In this document: positions 26,011 through 38,000 of the stretch, piece after piece | Layout of the letters: each line of letters opens with the position of its first letter | How positions within the stretch are numbered: position 1 is the stretch's first letter | Program-made: the position numbers and the translations under genes | The notes under the pieces: generated by a model | What the model was told of the DNA's origin: nothing | Database searches by the model: none | What the model saw: only the letters and a program-made list of their open reading frames with translations | DNA from: Didymodactylos carnosus | Lineage: Eukaryota > Rotifera > Eurotatoria > Philodinida > Philodinidae | Reading direction: 5' to 3' | DNA length: 64,000 nt | Assembly: GCA_905250885.1 (NCBI GenBank) | Contig: CAJNOQ010000159.1 | Location: 1 to 64,000 of the forward strand

Positions 26011-26200
26011 AAATAAAAGTGTAGTATCACTTGTTCGTTATTCAAATGTTCAACTATCATTATCATTATCATTTTCTTCTCTTCAAGTAAATAATTGGAA
26101 ACTCCTTTTCTTTGTGTTTTCATTATATACGTCTGCATGAATTTAATTTACTCTTATATTGTAATTGTTTTCATACTCAAGTATAAATAGTATGTACTAA

Positions 26201-26778
26201 CGAGGGAACGTCCACAACTGTCCAATCGCTTTCGAGCCGAAACCTAGTGGACTATAGGTAGTCGACCATGCTGATTCCGAATAGCAACATGAGACTGGTT
26301 GATAGGCCTCCATAGACTGGTTTTCCAGAAACTCTAAAGAATAACCAAAACCTTTCTTAACGAGGCATAATTGTAGCCCGCACATTTTTGATTAAAATGA
26401 GACGTCTCCCAGCTCTACACGATCTTTCTTTGCAAAGTTATACAATGTACAAGAAAAGCCCTAAATTAATTTCTTCTTATTTCTATAGAGCTGACAATGA
26501 ATGTTTAGGGCTTTTCGTGTAAATTCTATAACTTTGCAAAGAAAGATCGTGTAGAGCTGGAAGATGTCTCATTTTAATTAAAAACGTGCGGGGCTACAAT
26601 CGTGGTTCATTAAGAAAGGGTTTGGTTATTTTTTCGAGTTTTTGGAAAAACAGTTTTCCAGAAAACCGGTCTCTCGAGGTCTATCAGTCCGTCTCATGTT
26701 GATATTCGGAATCAGCATTGTCGACTACCTATAGTCCACTAGGCTCGAAAGCGATTGGACAGTTGGGGACATCCCTCG
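26201..26778. mobile_element. Fold-back MITE, TNA-target family, copy 3
   Basis: 578-bp element with termini CGAGGGAACGTCC and its complement, flanked by direct TAA (26,198-26,200 and 26,779-26,781). The arms match copy 1 at 5,324 along most of their length, including AGGGCTTTTC and the CTGATTCCGAAT block. The central loop (TTTCTTCTTATTTCTATAG) is the reverse complement of the copy 1 loop, so the two copies are inserted in opposite orientations. No ORF of its own. Confidence 0.87.
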
Positions 26779-26845
26779 TAAGTAGAAGAATGGAAAGCTG
26801 CTGTCACCAATAAACAAACCTACCTTGGAGGGACGGAAGATGCGA

Positions 26846-26919
26846 TTTAATAGTACGTTTAAGCTTTTAATTCATATTGATATGAATTAAAAGCTTAAAA
26901 AACGATTATACTATTAAAC
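26846..26919. repeat. 74-bp hairpin
   Basis: Inverted arms (TTTAATAGTACGTTTAAGCT and its complement) with a few unpaired bases, centred on AATTCATATTGATATGAATT. Lies 70 bp right of the fold-back copy at 26,201. Confidence 0.6.
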
Positions 26920-27371
26920 TTATCGAGTTCGTGTATAAAACAGATAAATACGATAGAGGATGTGGTGGAAAAATCAGTAAGAGTCATGACTCAGTCAGTA
27001 CTTTTTTCTTCAGAATAGTTCACAAAGCTGTGTGTAAGGGATGAAATAAATTCGAATAGTCTAATCATTATAGAAAATACAACAAACATAACAGACACAT
27101 CATCTATCGTGAAACCGTCTTGTATCGTTAATCAATTTCAATACAATAAAGTAGAGATTAGATAATATACCTTATCGACAGACAGGAACAACTCAAGATC
27201 AACTCATCAACTCATATAAGGAAGGATCAACTCATATAATCAACTGTGATCGTAGTATCAGCCAAAACTGTTTTAAGGTCCCCCGATACTGGCGCCACCA
27301 GATCTCGAAAGTGACTTTCACGTTAACACCATTTCGTAGCTCCCAGATTTCTCGGTAACGAAGCATCGCAG

Positions 27372-27610
27372 AGAGCTCGAAAAGGTCTTAAAGTGAAGCT
27401 GCCACATGTGGCTAGAGGTTGATAAAGCCCGATTCTTTATATTCGGTCTAGATTTGTGATTAGAAAAATATCTTTACCAAAGTTAATGAGACTTTTTCGA
27501 ATTTTGGACTTTTGACGGTGACCATTAATTTGGGAAGAAAAATATCAAAAATCCAGCTTTATCAGCTCTAGCCACATGTGTTTTCGTCAATTTAAGACCA
27601 GCCCGGGCTC
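27372..27610. mobile_element. Decayed inverted-repeat element
   Basis: The segment around 27,381-27,430 (GGTCTTAAAGTGAAG then CACATGTGGCTAGAG) is repeated in inverse near 27,552-27,610 (CTCTAGCCACATGTG then TTTAAGACC). The arms are about 55 bp with gaps. It adjoins the C-terminal end of the LINE remnant. Confidence 0.5.
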
Positions 27611-29252
27611 TCCACACCGCCTGTTCATTCATCCTTAAATGAATTACATAGTATTAATCTTTGAGAAATGTAATTCAAACAAAAACAAAAGAAATGAAAA
27701 ATAGATTCAGAATGATATCCACAATCACACACCGAATTGGTGATGATATTTCGACTTGCAAGGTCATTATTAAGTTGACTGAATTCTAACTGAAAATGAA
27801 AAAAATTAATTTTCAGTAATCTATCCGCTACCGGTGGTATTTTAGTTTTTGAATAGAGAATCACTTCAGAGAGTCACTTCAGAGCAAAAAAGTGGCTTTT
27901 TAAAAGAAAATATCCCTGAAGAGTACCCTTACCCTAATTTTTTATAAAAAGTTTTTTGTATAAAAATGTTTATGTCATGCATCATTTGATGCAATTTTTC
28001 TCACTGATTTCGAATATAACCTTGGTTTGGGGTTAAAAGTGTTCAGAGTTCGAGAAAATCTGATTTTAGCTGAAAAACCAAGGTTTTCTGAGAAATATGT
28101 ACCGAAGTCCAATAACGATCACGCAATTCGGCGCAAGGGTAGTAGATGTAGCACATGCAGACAAACATTTCGGCAAAGTTTGAGCAATTCTGAAGTTGGG
28201 GGCTAAAGGGGATGTCGGAAATATCGTTAGCTAGGAAGGTTAATTTTCTTTCTCTAATAGTTTAAGTTCAAACTAAGAAATTTTTTCACTATTATACAGC
28301 TAAAAGTATCTAGATTCAGAATATTCGTCGTTCAAGTATATAAGTTCAGATATATTTAATTTAAAAAAGCGTTTTCGGACTACGTCTGTGTTTTTAGACC
28401 CGTTTTTCGCCAAGTGTTTTCCGAACAACCTTAGCCGTTGGAACAAAGTTTTTAACGCCATCAGATAGCCCATCTGTTCAAGTATCGACATTCAAATCTT
28501 GAAAATACGCACTTTGGATTTTTAGCTAAATGTCCGCCTGAACGCTCACTGTACCCTGTATGCAAAACTGATAGTTGTGTGTAAGTTAGGCTACGTAGAG
28601 CTTAGGCGGTTCGTTGAGGAGAGGTTCGTTGTGATAACAGGTCACTCAGAAATACTCTACTTTTTAAAGTTTTATAAAAACAAACACAAATGATGAATAT
28701 CGAATAAATAGTACTCTATTTCAGTAAAATATTTATCTTTTCTCAAGTAAAATGAAGCCCAATCAAGTTCTAAGCATACCTTCTCATATGATGTTCCTGT
28801 CATAGCACCTAGGCTTTCGACACCTGCATGACATTGTGAAGTATTTAAAAGTTTTAAGTTTGTTTCTGTAGTAAGTAAATGACATTAGTATAATTTATTT
28901 TACCCAAAATAACTCTATTGTATACTAATCCAAGTGCTATACGGGAAACGGTACGACCTAAAAATTCCAGTGTACCCACCATTTCACTAATAGTTACTGT
29001 CAAAGCATCAATGTGCGGCCTCCAATCAATCTACTTTTGATGTTAAAATTAGGCCTAGTTGAACACGTTTACACACGTATTCAAGATTAGTATTACTAAT
29101 CCACAGAGGCGATATATTTTTGTAAAAATGCGAGAAAATATCATCTCGAATAATATTTAAAGAAAGTAGTCAATCAGTTGTCCATTTATTTATCCTGTTT
29201 AAATCTCTATTCTTCTTTTGCACAGCTCCGCTTGAGTCTTTATGCGTTGCAC

Positions 29253-29445
29253 CAAGGGGGAAAACGCACCACTTCGCTTAAAGTGAACTAGTGAAGCGCT
29301 ACAGGGACGCCACAACCAACACTATATGGCGCTGGTGGCGGCGGAGGCATCGAGCGGTGAGTATTTTCTTGTTGATTGTGGCCTATACGAAGTGAAGTGA
29401 GTTTCATGTGAAGTGAAGTGATGAAGTGGTGCTTTTCGCCCCTTG
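29253..29445. mobile_element. hAT-like MITE inserted in the LINE
   Basis: 193-bp element with terminal repeats CAAGGGG...GCACCACTTC (20 of 23 positions match between ends). The flanking 8-mers CGTTGCAC and TGTTGCAT agree at six central bases, as expected for an aged 8-bp hAT target duplication. The LINE reading FTDDVAVYAT resumes on the other side, which supports a clean insertion. GC content is higher than the surroundings. Confidence 0.8.
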
Positions 29446-30545
29446 TGTTGCATACACAGCGACGTCATCAGTAAATAAAAAGCAAGTATTATCTCAGTTG
29501 TCTGGAAGATCATTAATGTAGATCAGGAAAAGCAAAGGTTCCAACACGAAGCCCTGTGAAACTGAATCATATAATCCTCGTTCCGATGACATTCTCCCGT
29601 CGACTAAGGTTAGTATTCCCCGATCTCTTAAATACCTTCAGTAGAGCATCCGACAGACTAGTCCTACATAATTTGTATAGAAAATCATCATGTGAAACCT
29701 TGTCAAATACCTTATTAAAATCGAGAAAAGCAGCTAATATTGATGATCCTTCATCAGAAGACGTACAACTCTCACTAACTGAGTAACAGTAGAATGTACG
29801 TAGAAAACCTGGCTGATTTTTATGAAAAAAATTATTTGTACGTAAAAAAATCATATCGGTCATTATATACTACCCATTCAAATATTTTACAAATACTCTT
29901 TATAAATGTAATGGACTTGTAGTTAGACGGGATTTGAGCATCATCAGCTTTATACAAGCTAAAAATGTGTCCTAGCTTCCATGACTCAGGTAAACTACCG
30001 GTTGATAAAAACCTATTAAAGAAAAGGTTACGATTATAAGTGCAGCTATTTTTAGATGCGATTAGTGATACAAGGAGCACATATTTTAGAGATATTAATA
30101 TTCATTGGACTTTGTTTATGATCTAGATTTTAGTATGTGAAATAGGTATAAACTTCACATTCAGTTTGTTTGAAATAGAAAAATTAAAACCTTAACATCT
30201 CTTGAATGTATAGTGGTATGTTACGAGCCTATCATTATTGAATGGCTTTATCCATATTTATGTTTAGCTGCTCGAGCTCTAAGTAAATATCTATCTATAC
30301 ATTTGTTAACATTCATGACAGATCAGCACATATGTTATAGTGTTAGATGGTTCCTCGAATAATTTGCTTTGTTTCGTTCAGAAAAGTATATTTTTGTCGT
30401 GTTTGAAGAGTGTTTATTATATTAATAAAATTTTCGAGATTCAGATCCTTTGTTTTTGGTGGTATCAATGTACTTTTATCGAATATTAGGAAGAAGTCAT
30501 GCTAAATTAAATCTGTGTTCACCTTGACAATTTTGTTAAAATTTA

Positions 30546-31430
30546 ACGGGTGTCTCATAAATAATGGTACTGTTTGTATTTTTCACTTTTCTCTGTCAGG
30601 TTTGATAGTTGAGACTTGAACTTTTTTCTGAAAGACAGCTCATTCAATTCTCTGCAAAATCATATGAAAAGAATTCCTATAAAATACAATCGTGAAATCC
30701 TATGCAACCAACACCAGTATGCACCTGAAGCGAACCTTTACAAATGCCCCTTTCCTTAAAGTTAATTATCGTGGCCCGTCTGACCACGAAGACGCTAAGT
30801 CACCCTGGTGTACGTTTTCCTATGTTTTCGACTGTGTTCTTTCTCATAGCGCTCAAAACAAGTAGATCGAATTAGATGATGAAGGGGTAATGCTCATTTT
30901 CCTTGAAAACTTGCTTGGATTAAACGAAGGTTTCAATCTTGCACTCTCCCTATTGTAGAAATTTTATTGTATACCGGTTTGGTCTTTTCAGGATGATAGA
31001 AGAAGCATTTTTCTTTAGACTGGTAAAAGACTTGATCATAAGAATTACGTTTTGATCCAACTAAATCGTGGTTGCGAACGAGTGCAGCAGTAAATTCGAA
31101 GAGATCAAAATGGTAGAAGAAAGCGGAAGGCTAGTTCAAGCATCAGAGTTTTTCAATTGCTACTCGTCTTATAGGGCTTTTCGAGGGCTACAAAACGGCA
31201 TATTCAGCCTGTCACTATTCAGTCAAATAGTGGCGTAATATTCACAAAACGCGGCATGTCTGTATTGGATGCACAGGATTTCACGATTGTATTTTATAGG
31301 AATTCTTTTCATATGATTTTGTAGAGTATTGAATGGGTTATCTTTCAGAAAAAAGTTCAAGTCTCAACTATCAAAATTGACAGGGAAAAGCGCAAAATAC
31401 AAACAGTGCCATTATTTATGGGACACCCGT
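30546..31430. mobile_element. Mariner-like non-autonomous element A
   Basis: 885-bp element flanked by TA (30,544-30,545 and 31,431-31,432) with inverted arms of about 170 bp that are very similar to each other. They begin ACGGGTGTC(T/C)CATAAATAA and include GAGACTTGAACTTTTTTCTG. The TA duplication and end sequence fit the Tc1/mariner group. No transposase ORF survives in the centre. It interrupts the LINE endonuclease region. The inner motif GCTTTTCGAGGGCTACAAAA is shared with element B at 33,947. Confidence 0.82.
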
Positions 31431-31777
31431 TACTTCTTATTTTTGAAGTATTATTATTCATACCAATCTTTAACGAACTGGAAAATGTCTGTGACAAATC
31501 TTCTTTTATTCTCTACAAATTACTCTTTTATTAGGCATAATATTCTAGGGGTTTACTATTATTACTAAACTCATCTACAACTACTTGATATGAAAGCAGC
31601 TTGAGAACAAACCTATTTTGTATTTATTCAATCAAACATCCAACTCCAGATATTTTATAAACAATTATGATTGATAAGGATAAACATGTATTAACAGTAC
31701 ATCAATATAGATCCAGGTCTTTTGTATAAAATATTAGAAAATATCCTTCTTTCGGTCAAGATCATCTTTTAGTCTTA

Positions 31778-32358
31778 CGAGGAAAGGTTCCCGAGTTCCT
31801 TGGATTTTTCGTGAAACATATTTGATTATGAGTAATTTTTAATGCTGATCGCGAATCGGATATCTGGTCATCCATATATGGCCTTTCGGAACCTCCGTTC
31901 AAATTCGGTGACTTCGGAAACCCATAGTGAACTTTCGTCTAAAGAAATTCTGATAGTGCCAGATTGTAGAGCATATCATGTTACCTCTGTAGACCAGTTT
32001 TGAGAAATAAAGGACAAGTTTTTCCTGAGTTATAGTTTTATATAGGAAAAATACCTCAATGATCCTTAGTTTGGCCGGATAAAATGCTGAAATTTTTAAA
32101 ACTAAGTAAAAACGTGTCCTTTATTTCTCAAAACTTGTCTACAGGGGTAACTTGATATGCTCTACAATCTGGCACTATCAGAATTTCTTTAGACGAAAGT
32201 TCACTATGGGTTTCTGAAGACACCGAATTTGAACAGAGGTTCCGAAAGGCCATATATAAATGACCGAATATCCAATTCGTGATCAGCATTAAAAATTACC
32301 CATAATCAAGTATGTTTCAAGGAAAATTTGAGGTAGCACTCGAGGGGGTCTTTCCTCG
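31778..32358. mobile_element. Fold-back MITE, TNA-target family, copy 4 (subfamily B)
   Basis: 581-bp element with termini CGAGGAAAG and its complement, flanked by direct TTA (31,775-31,777 and 32,359-32,361). The two arms are well matched, for example GCCAGATTGTAGAGCATATC against its complement and CCATATATGGCCTTTCGGAA against its complement. GATATGCTCTACAATCTGGC is shared with the copy at 17,277. No ORF of its own. Confidence 0.87.
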
Positions 32359-32361
32359 TTA

Positions 32362-33946
32362 GCGTAAGAGGTTAAAAGAAGAGATTTTATTCATCATTTA
32401 CTCTACATTCGTCACTTATATGTAAAGACAAGCCATTTGGCACGAAAATTTAATAATTATTTTTCTCAAAAGTAATGAAATTATAAGCTGAAGACTGCAC
32501 GGTGGACGTAACATGAATTTATAATAGAGCGAGCCTTCTATGAAAAAAATGACATTATTTTGTTTTTCTATATGAATTGCATATTTTTCTTCTTTCATTA
32601 TTAACCTGACTATCACGATTTTTGAATTAATAATACTCATATGGGAAATGATAACAGTTATTGTTTACTCTAGCTATTTTTTGCGCACATTTGTGTCTTT
32701 TTTGAGGGGAGGGGGATGCTACATGACATAAGGAAGATGACAAGAATAACATCATCCTCAAAAGAGAGAGCGAGAAAGTTAGTGTGTTTAAAATACCACA
32801 AATCTTTGTCACATATCGTCAAAAATAGCATCAGTAGAATTCAGTAGAAAAAAAAAACAGTCAGCAAAAACTGTCAGAAGATTATAAATTATTTGAATCA
32901 ATCAATATATCATCCTTAATGATTAAGAGATAATGGAGACTAAACAGCTTTATCCTAGAAATTACACAAGATTTAGAAAAAAATTTACACATAATATTGA
33001 ATCAGAGTAAAATTATTTTTTTACAATTACGGAGTTGTAATTCAATTTTAGTTTTCTAAATGTATTATAAAATGCTCGAAAGAGAGAAACGTTAGAAATA
33101 AAACTACGTAATAGATGTCAAGTGAGAGAAAGAGAGAAGGGAAAATACACGCATCGATCAACAGGTGAGATGAAAATAAGAAAGAAAGAGTCAACATTAT
33201 TCATCGATTTACTGAGAAGAAAAACACTCACGTAATAACCATTGAACGGACAAAATCGCTTCAATGTGACTTATTTTAGTAATTTTGATAATTGAAAATT
33301 ATTCTACTTTCCAGTAAAAACAAAGAATAGGCTCAAATAGTTTCTGAATTAATCGAGACGGAAACGAGAGTGAGAGTTTACGTGTTCAGTAATTAAAACC
33401 CAAAACTTTGATTACCAATGGTTCACTCATGCTATCGAATAGCATCCTTCAAACTAGTACCTATTCACTTTTGGGAACGTGAAAAACGAGTGAATTACAA
33501 ATGATCGACCACGTTGAGTGTTATAATAATGTTTATTTTGTAAATATTCTCTATATTCTCAAAAACAATCGATTTTAGACTATATTTTCATTGAATATAA
33601 AAATATTGTTTCTCTATTGCTATCGATCCAAATGAGTTCAAGATTAAATTATATCTATCAAATTATATTATTATTAAAATATATTTATCAGCTTTAAGAA
33701 AATAGAAATAAATTATTTTCATATACGATATCTGTGGAAAATCTCTTTGTTACTAAGCTCAATAATCGGCTTCTTGTTCTTTTTCTGTATCTATGAGGTA
33801 TTGCTATGACCGTATCTTGAAAATTTGAGCTCATTTAGATAATGAAATAAATTAATTTTTTAATTCAGTAAAATCTAGGAATAATTCTCTATTTCTTTTC
33901 TCTGATAAATTATTTAAAAAATATCTATTCTTTTTTTAAATTTATA
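32362..33946. other. Gene-free stretch between two mobile elements
   Basis: AT-rich DNA with no coding exon, RNA gene or transposon end that I can identify. The short ORFs around 32,416-32,812 look random. Confidence 0.35.
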
Positions 33947-34849
33947 ATGGATGTACCAGAAGAAATGAGTTACTTAGTGTTTCGTCAATATCTCTGTCTA
34001 TTTTCATTGCTAAGACTTGAACTTTTTTTCTAAAAAGATTCCTCATTCAATCCTCTACAAAAACTATATTAAACATTTTTTATATATGGTATAAATAAAG
34101 GAATATGGATGAAACATTCCGAAGTTCCAGTCTCTATTACTAACTCAAACCTCAGCGTAAGAACATTTATTCTGAAGGCATTTCTATGCAAAATCAAAAT
34201 GTATCCTCTGGTGCTCCGAAGTGTCGCCTTTCTTTTCATCTACCACAGGCTGGTTTTAAAAGTATTTTTCTGGCACAGACGGGAATTTTAGTAAATTCAT
34301 CAGAAAAGAGAGAAATTGTGATTAGTTTGCTACGTCACAGCAGATGGAATGCAACTATTGAACTTTTTCTATTCGGATGCGATAGAAGAATTATTTTGTT
34401 TTAAGATGAGACAATACCAGCTTCCCGATTTATAAAAGTTTTGTCATGTGCTCCAAAACTAAGGTTTGAAGCCAATGATTTCTGGTAAAATCGATAAAAG
34501 GAAAGGCATTCTTTCACAATCAGTCGTAATGATGAAAAGTTTAATATGACCAGTTGATAGAGCTTTTCAAGGGCTACAAAATGATCATTTTCTCTTATCT
34601 TATATCGCAAGTTATAAAGGACTAAAATTTAAAAAACTATTTTTTAGGCCACAAAGTAATGGAGACTAAAGTTTCGGAGTGTTTCATCCATATTCCTTTA
34701 TTTATACCATATATAAAAAATGTTCAATGTAGTTTTTGTAGACGATTGAACGATGAATCTTTTTAAAACGGAAGTTCAAGTTTTAGCAATGAAAATTGAC
34801 AGAGATATTGACGAATCACTAAGTGACATATTTCTTCTGGCACATCCGT
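33947..34849. mobile_element. Mariner-like non-autonomous element B
   Basis: 903-bp element flanked by TA (33,945-33,946 and 34,850-34,851) with arms of about 190 bp. The left arm starts ATGGATGTACCAGAAGAAAT; the right arm is its near complement. Long blocks such as TATGGTATAAATAAAGGAAT are identical between arms. Its layout matches element A: termini (A(C/T)GG(G/A)TGT), AGACTTGAACTTTTTT at the same place in the arm, and inner GCTTTTCAAGGGCTACAAAA. The small ORFs inside are not recognisable as transposase. Confidence 0.82.
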
Positions 34850-34970
34850 TATTTCAATTGTTAATAGTGTCGATTATATTGTTTGTGTGAACGTACTATA
34901 ATAAAACTTGAAAATAAAATGGTTAAGAGTACTAGTCAAATAACAATGACGTTATAGAATAACAAAAATA

Positions 34971-35037
34971 TTAACTGCCTTTTCTCTAGTACCTAATAGA
35001 GCGAATAGAAATTAGGTACTAGAGAAAAGGCAGTTAA
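34971..35037. repeat. Perfect 27-bp-arm hairpin
   Basis: The arms TTAACTGCCTTTTCTCTAGT... (34,971-34,997) and their exact complement (35,011-35,037) are separated by a 13-base loop. No mismatch is present. Confidence 0.85.
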
Positions 35038-38000
35038 TTTTTCCTTTACAAATTTCACATGATGCTTTTTTTCTCACGTACATAACTCTCTTGAGTAAGA
35101 TTCTCAGACTATGAAGACATTACTTATTCTTATGAAAAACACTTTTTCTTCCGTTTCATACACTTGTCGTTTCTGATGCATCTCATACGGATAAGAAGAA
35201 AACAAACTTTACTACTGTAGGATAGGATTTTGAATAACATAAGAAGAAAAAAATACGAATATGATGTAAACTATCGACTAAAAACTCACTTGTAACTAAT
35301 GACGACGTAATACTCTTCTAAATTGTCTAATCTATTTTTTGAATAATAAAATCCGAACGTTCATTTTGAACATCGTATATCCATAATGGTCATATGAAAT
35401 TATGAGAAAAACAAATTTATTTATTTTTTCAAAATAATATCTTCTTTTTTTTCTTCTTTTTTTTAATTTTATGTGGTGTAAATTTGTTATTTGTTTTTGT
35501 TGAATGCAGCAATTTGATACACTTAATCCTTTTATAGAATATTTGCGTGACTCTGTCAGTAAAAAGAGACAAATGTAGAATCTCTCGATAATAAATATTT
35601 TTTTTCCTAAAAAAAAAATATGTAAATGGATTATATAATCAAATGCTGATTGATCAAAAACTATTTTAATGTATTAGTTTTTTTTCGTTTTACTAAAAAT
35701 AGTATATATAATTATCTTTGAAGAGCAATTGTCATTATAGTACACTAAGTACCTATTTAATTAATCAATATTTAAGTTGATAAAGTTAAAAAAAGAATAC
35801 ACCGTTATTTATTGATAAAATATTCTATTTATAGTTAAAAAGTAAAGAATAGATATCAAGGTATACAAAATTTACCGTTGACATTAAAATTTGATTTGAA
35901 ACGTTTTCATATGCATTTATCGGCTTAGTAATTAATGATCTATGCATATTGAAAAAACAACAACACAACGTTCAGAAAAAAAAGGTTAATTGATGATTAT
36001 TCAAACTATAGTCATCGACATTAGAAACAATAAATAAGAGACTATATTAAAAATATCTATCAGAATAATTCATGTCACATTTTTATAAGATAATGATGCT
36101 TAACAATTATATTATGTCCTCTTGGGTACAATTGTATTTTAAAGTAGAAATTGATTTATATCACGTAAAAACCATTAGACTTACCGGGAAAAAAAAGTTA
36201 TATTAAATATAACACTTCGCTTATTTTTATTTCGTTGTAATGATTACTTAATAGTATATATTGTTGTAATCATACATCTCTGCTAACTTAATCGTATAAT
36301 TACATATCTCAAGGGAAATCAAAGAAAAAGAGAAAGAAAAAAAATAAAAAAACCTGTTTACTTTTGCTCTCAGAAATCAGAGAAATAGATAAATAATAAA
36401 GAGAGAGGATTCAAGAAGAAAAGAGGCGATTATCCAGATTCTCTAAATAAGCCAAAAGAAACGTCATTATTAAAAAACAAAATGTACTTAACCTTCATTC
36501 GTCGTCCATTTTATTTATACAATTATATACTCACTTGATGTGTGAACAGATCGACTATGAATTTATTTGTTAGAGCATATTATCTGGTGTGTGTGTTTAT
36601 GTGTCATTGCATTTAGTAAAACTACATATTTAGAATAGACAGTTTTCTTTTGTTCTGTCATCAATATATATAAAAAAAAAGCAGGAAAATTTGACGATTT
36701 TTCTTTTTTTAAAAAAATTCTAGTATGTAGCAAACATCATCATTCATTCATTCATTCATTCATTCATTCACTCATTCATCTATTGTTTAGTAGCATATAT
36801 ACTCGTTCATTAACGATAAGACAAGCTCCATTTCCATTTTTAGCGACATAGAATACATTTAGTGAAGAGTAAGAAGAAAAAAAAGAGAATAACGGAAATG
36901 TTTGTTTCACTGCTACATAGATTCTCCTATATTATCGTTCAATTTTATCTGGCATTGTATATTTACTATAGCGTGTACTATGCTTTCTCTTTCTTTCTAT
37001 CTTAAGCATCTAACTAACTACCTAGTGTATGAGAGAGAAAACAAAGGAAAAAAAACTTTTTTTTTTTTTCAAGTTCTTCTGTTAAGTGGAAACGTTAGTA
37101 AAGATGAACGAAATAACAAAGATAGATAATTTTTAACAAATAGAAAGCGTAAGACAAATAGAACAATGACTGTATAGCACAATCAAATAGAGATGGAAAC
37201 TATGTTGTTTTTTTTGATAGAAATTATATATATAAACCAAAACTCCTCCAAAAAAAAAATCGTTATTTTAGCTATATGCAAACAATTAAAATATTTGATC
37301 TATCTGAATTTCATTGCTATAATTACTTAACCGAAAATAAATGACTATTTTTAGCTAAAAAACATTCTCTTTTACAAAATTACTACTAGAGAATATAGTA
37401 TTTTTAAGATAGGTTTTCTTTTTCTTCTTCTTCTTGTCTTACTCTATAAAAAGTGATAGACAATCAAAAACAATATCTCTAAGACATCCTCAATATATCA
37501 TGAATATTTTTAGCTTCTGATTAATACTTCGATAACCAAAAATAATCCTAATTATTCTCTTTTTTTTTTTTCTTTGTCTAAAATAACACGACCAACTGCC
37601 TAGATCTTTATTTTCATTATTATTATGATCCAAACATCTGTTACAGAGAAAGGAAAATAGCTAAAATTAGAAATTATTTTTCAAAATCTTTTCTATTTTG
37701 TAGATATTGATATGACAATGTGTAGAATGACAAAAAAGACTGGTCTTCGTTAAGTTATCATTGACATATATATTGATAACGTCTGTTTTTCTTTTTTTTA
37801 TTGACGGACAATAATTAATGTCAAAAAAATTAATAACGGAAACAATGCGACATACACGACTATAACAAAAAATATTAGAATTATATTACAGATAAGAAAT
37901 TACAAAATGGAGAAGAGTTTTAAATAAAAGAATAACAAAATTGTTTTTGTCTAATTAAAGATTAACTTATGCCTTCAAAGTTGATGGTTTCTCTCTTTTT

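Larger units (their letters stand above)
27611..31560 (-). mobile_element. Decayed LINE (CR1/Jockey-like) carrying later insertions
   Basis: Read on the minus strand, pieces of a LINE ORF2 appear in order. The end of the endonuclease (HDFFLIFDKSTLIPPKT, about 30,430-30,540) is followed by a basic linker and then reverse transcriptase: LPESWKLGHIFSLYK and NYKSITFIKSICKIFEWVV at 29,832-30,080; LAAFLDFNKVFDKVSHDD at 29,567-29,863; SVSQGFVLEPLLFLIYINDL and FTDDVAVY at 29,460-29,575. The thumb side follows (WRPHIDALT, TSYEKVCLELDW) down to about 28,540, and finally a CDCG...H...C tail at 27,625-27,864. Several frameshifts and stops break the frame. Insertions split it at 30,546-31,430 (mariner-like), 29,253-29,445 (hAT-like) and about 27,880-28,520 (unidentified). 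Sequence right of 31,433 may be more endonuclease but is weak. Confidence 0.75.

Noticed and set aside
29556-29786. 76-codon plus-strand ORF
   Set aside because: Antisense to the reverse transcriptase fragment with FNKVFDKVSHDD on the minus strand.
30716-31260. Mariner transposase in the centre of element A
   Set aside because: No open frame or DD(D/E) block is readable in the interior.
36741-36779. CATT tandem units as a regulatory or CRISPR-like array
   Set aside because: A plain tetranucleotide microsatellite with no spacers.
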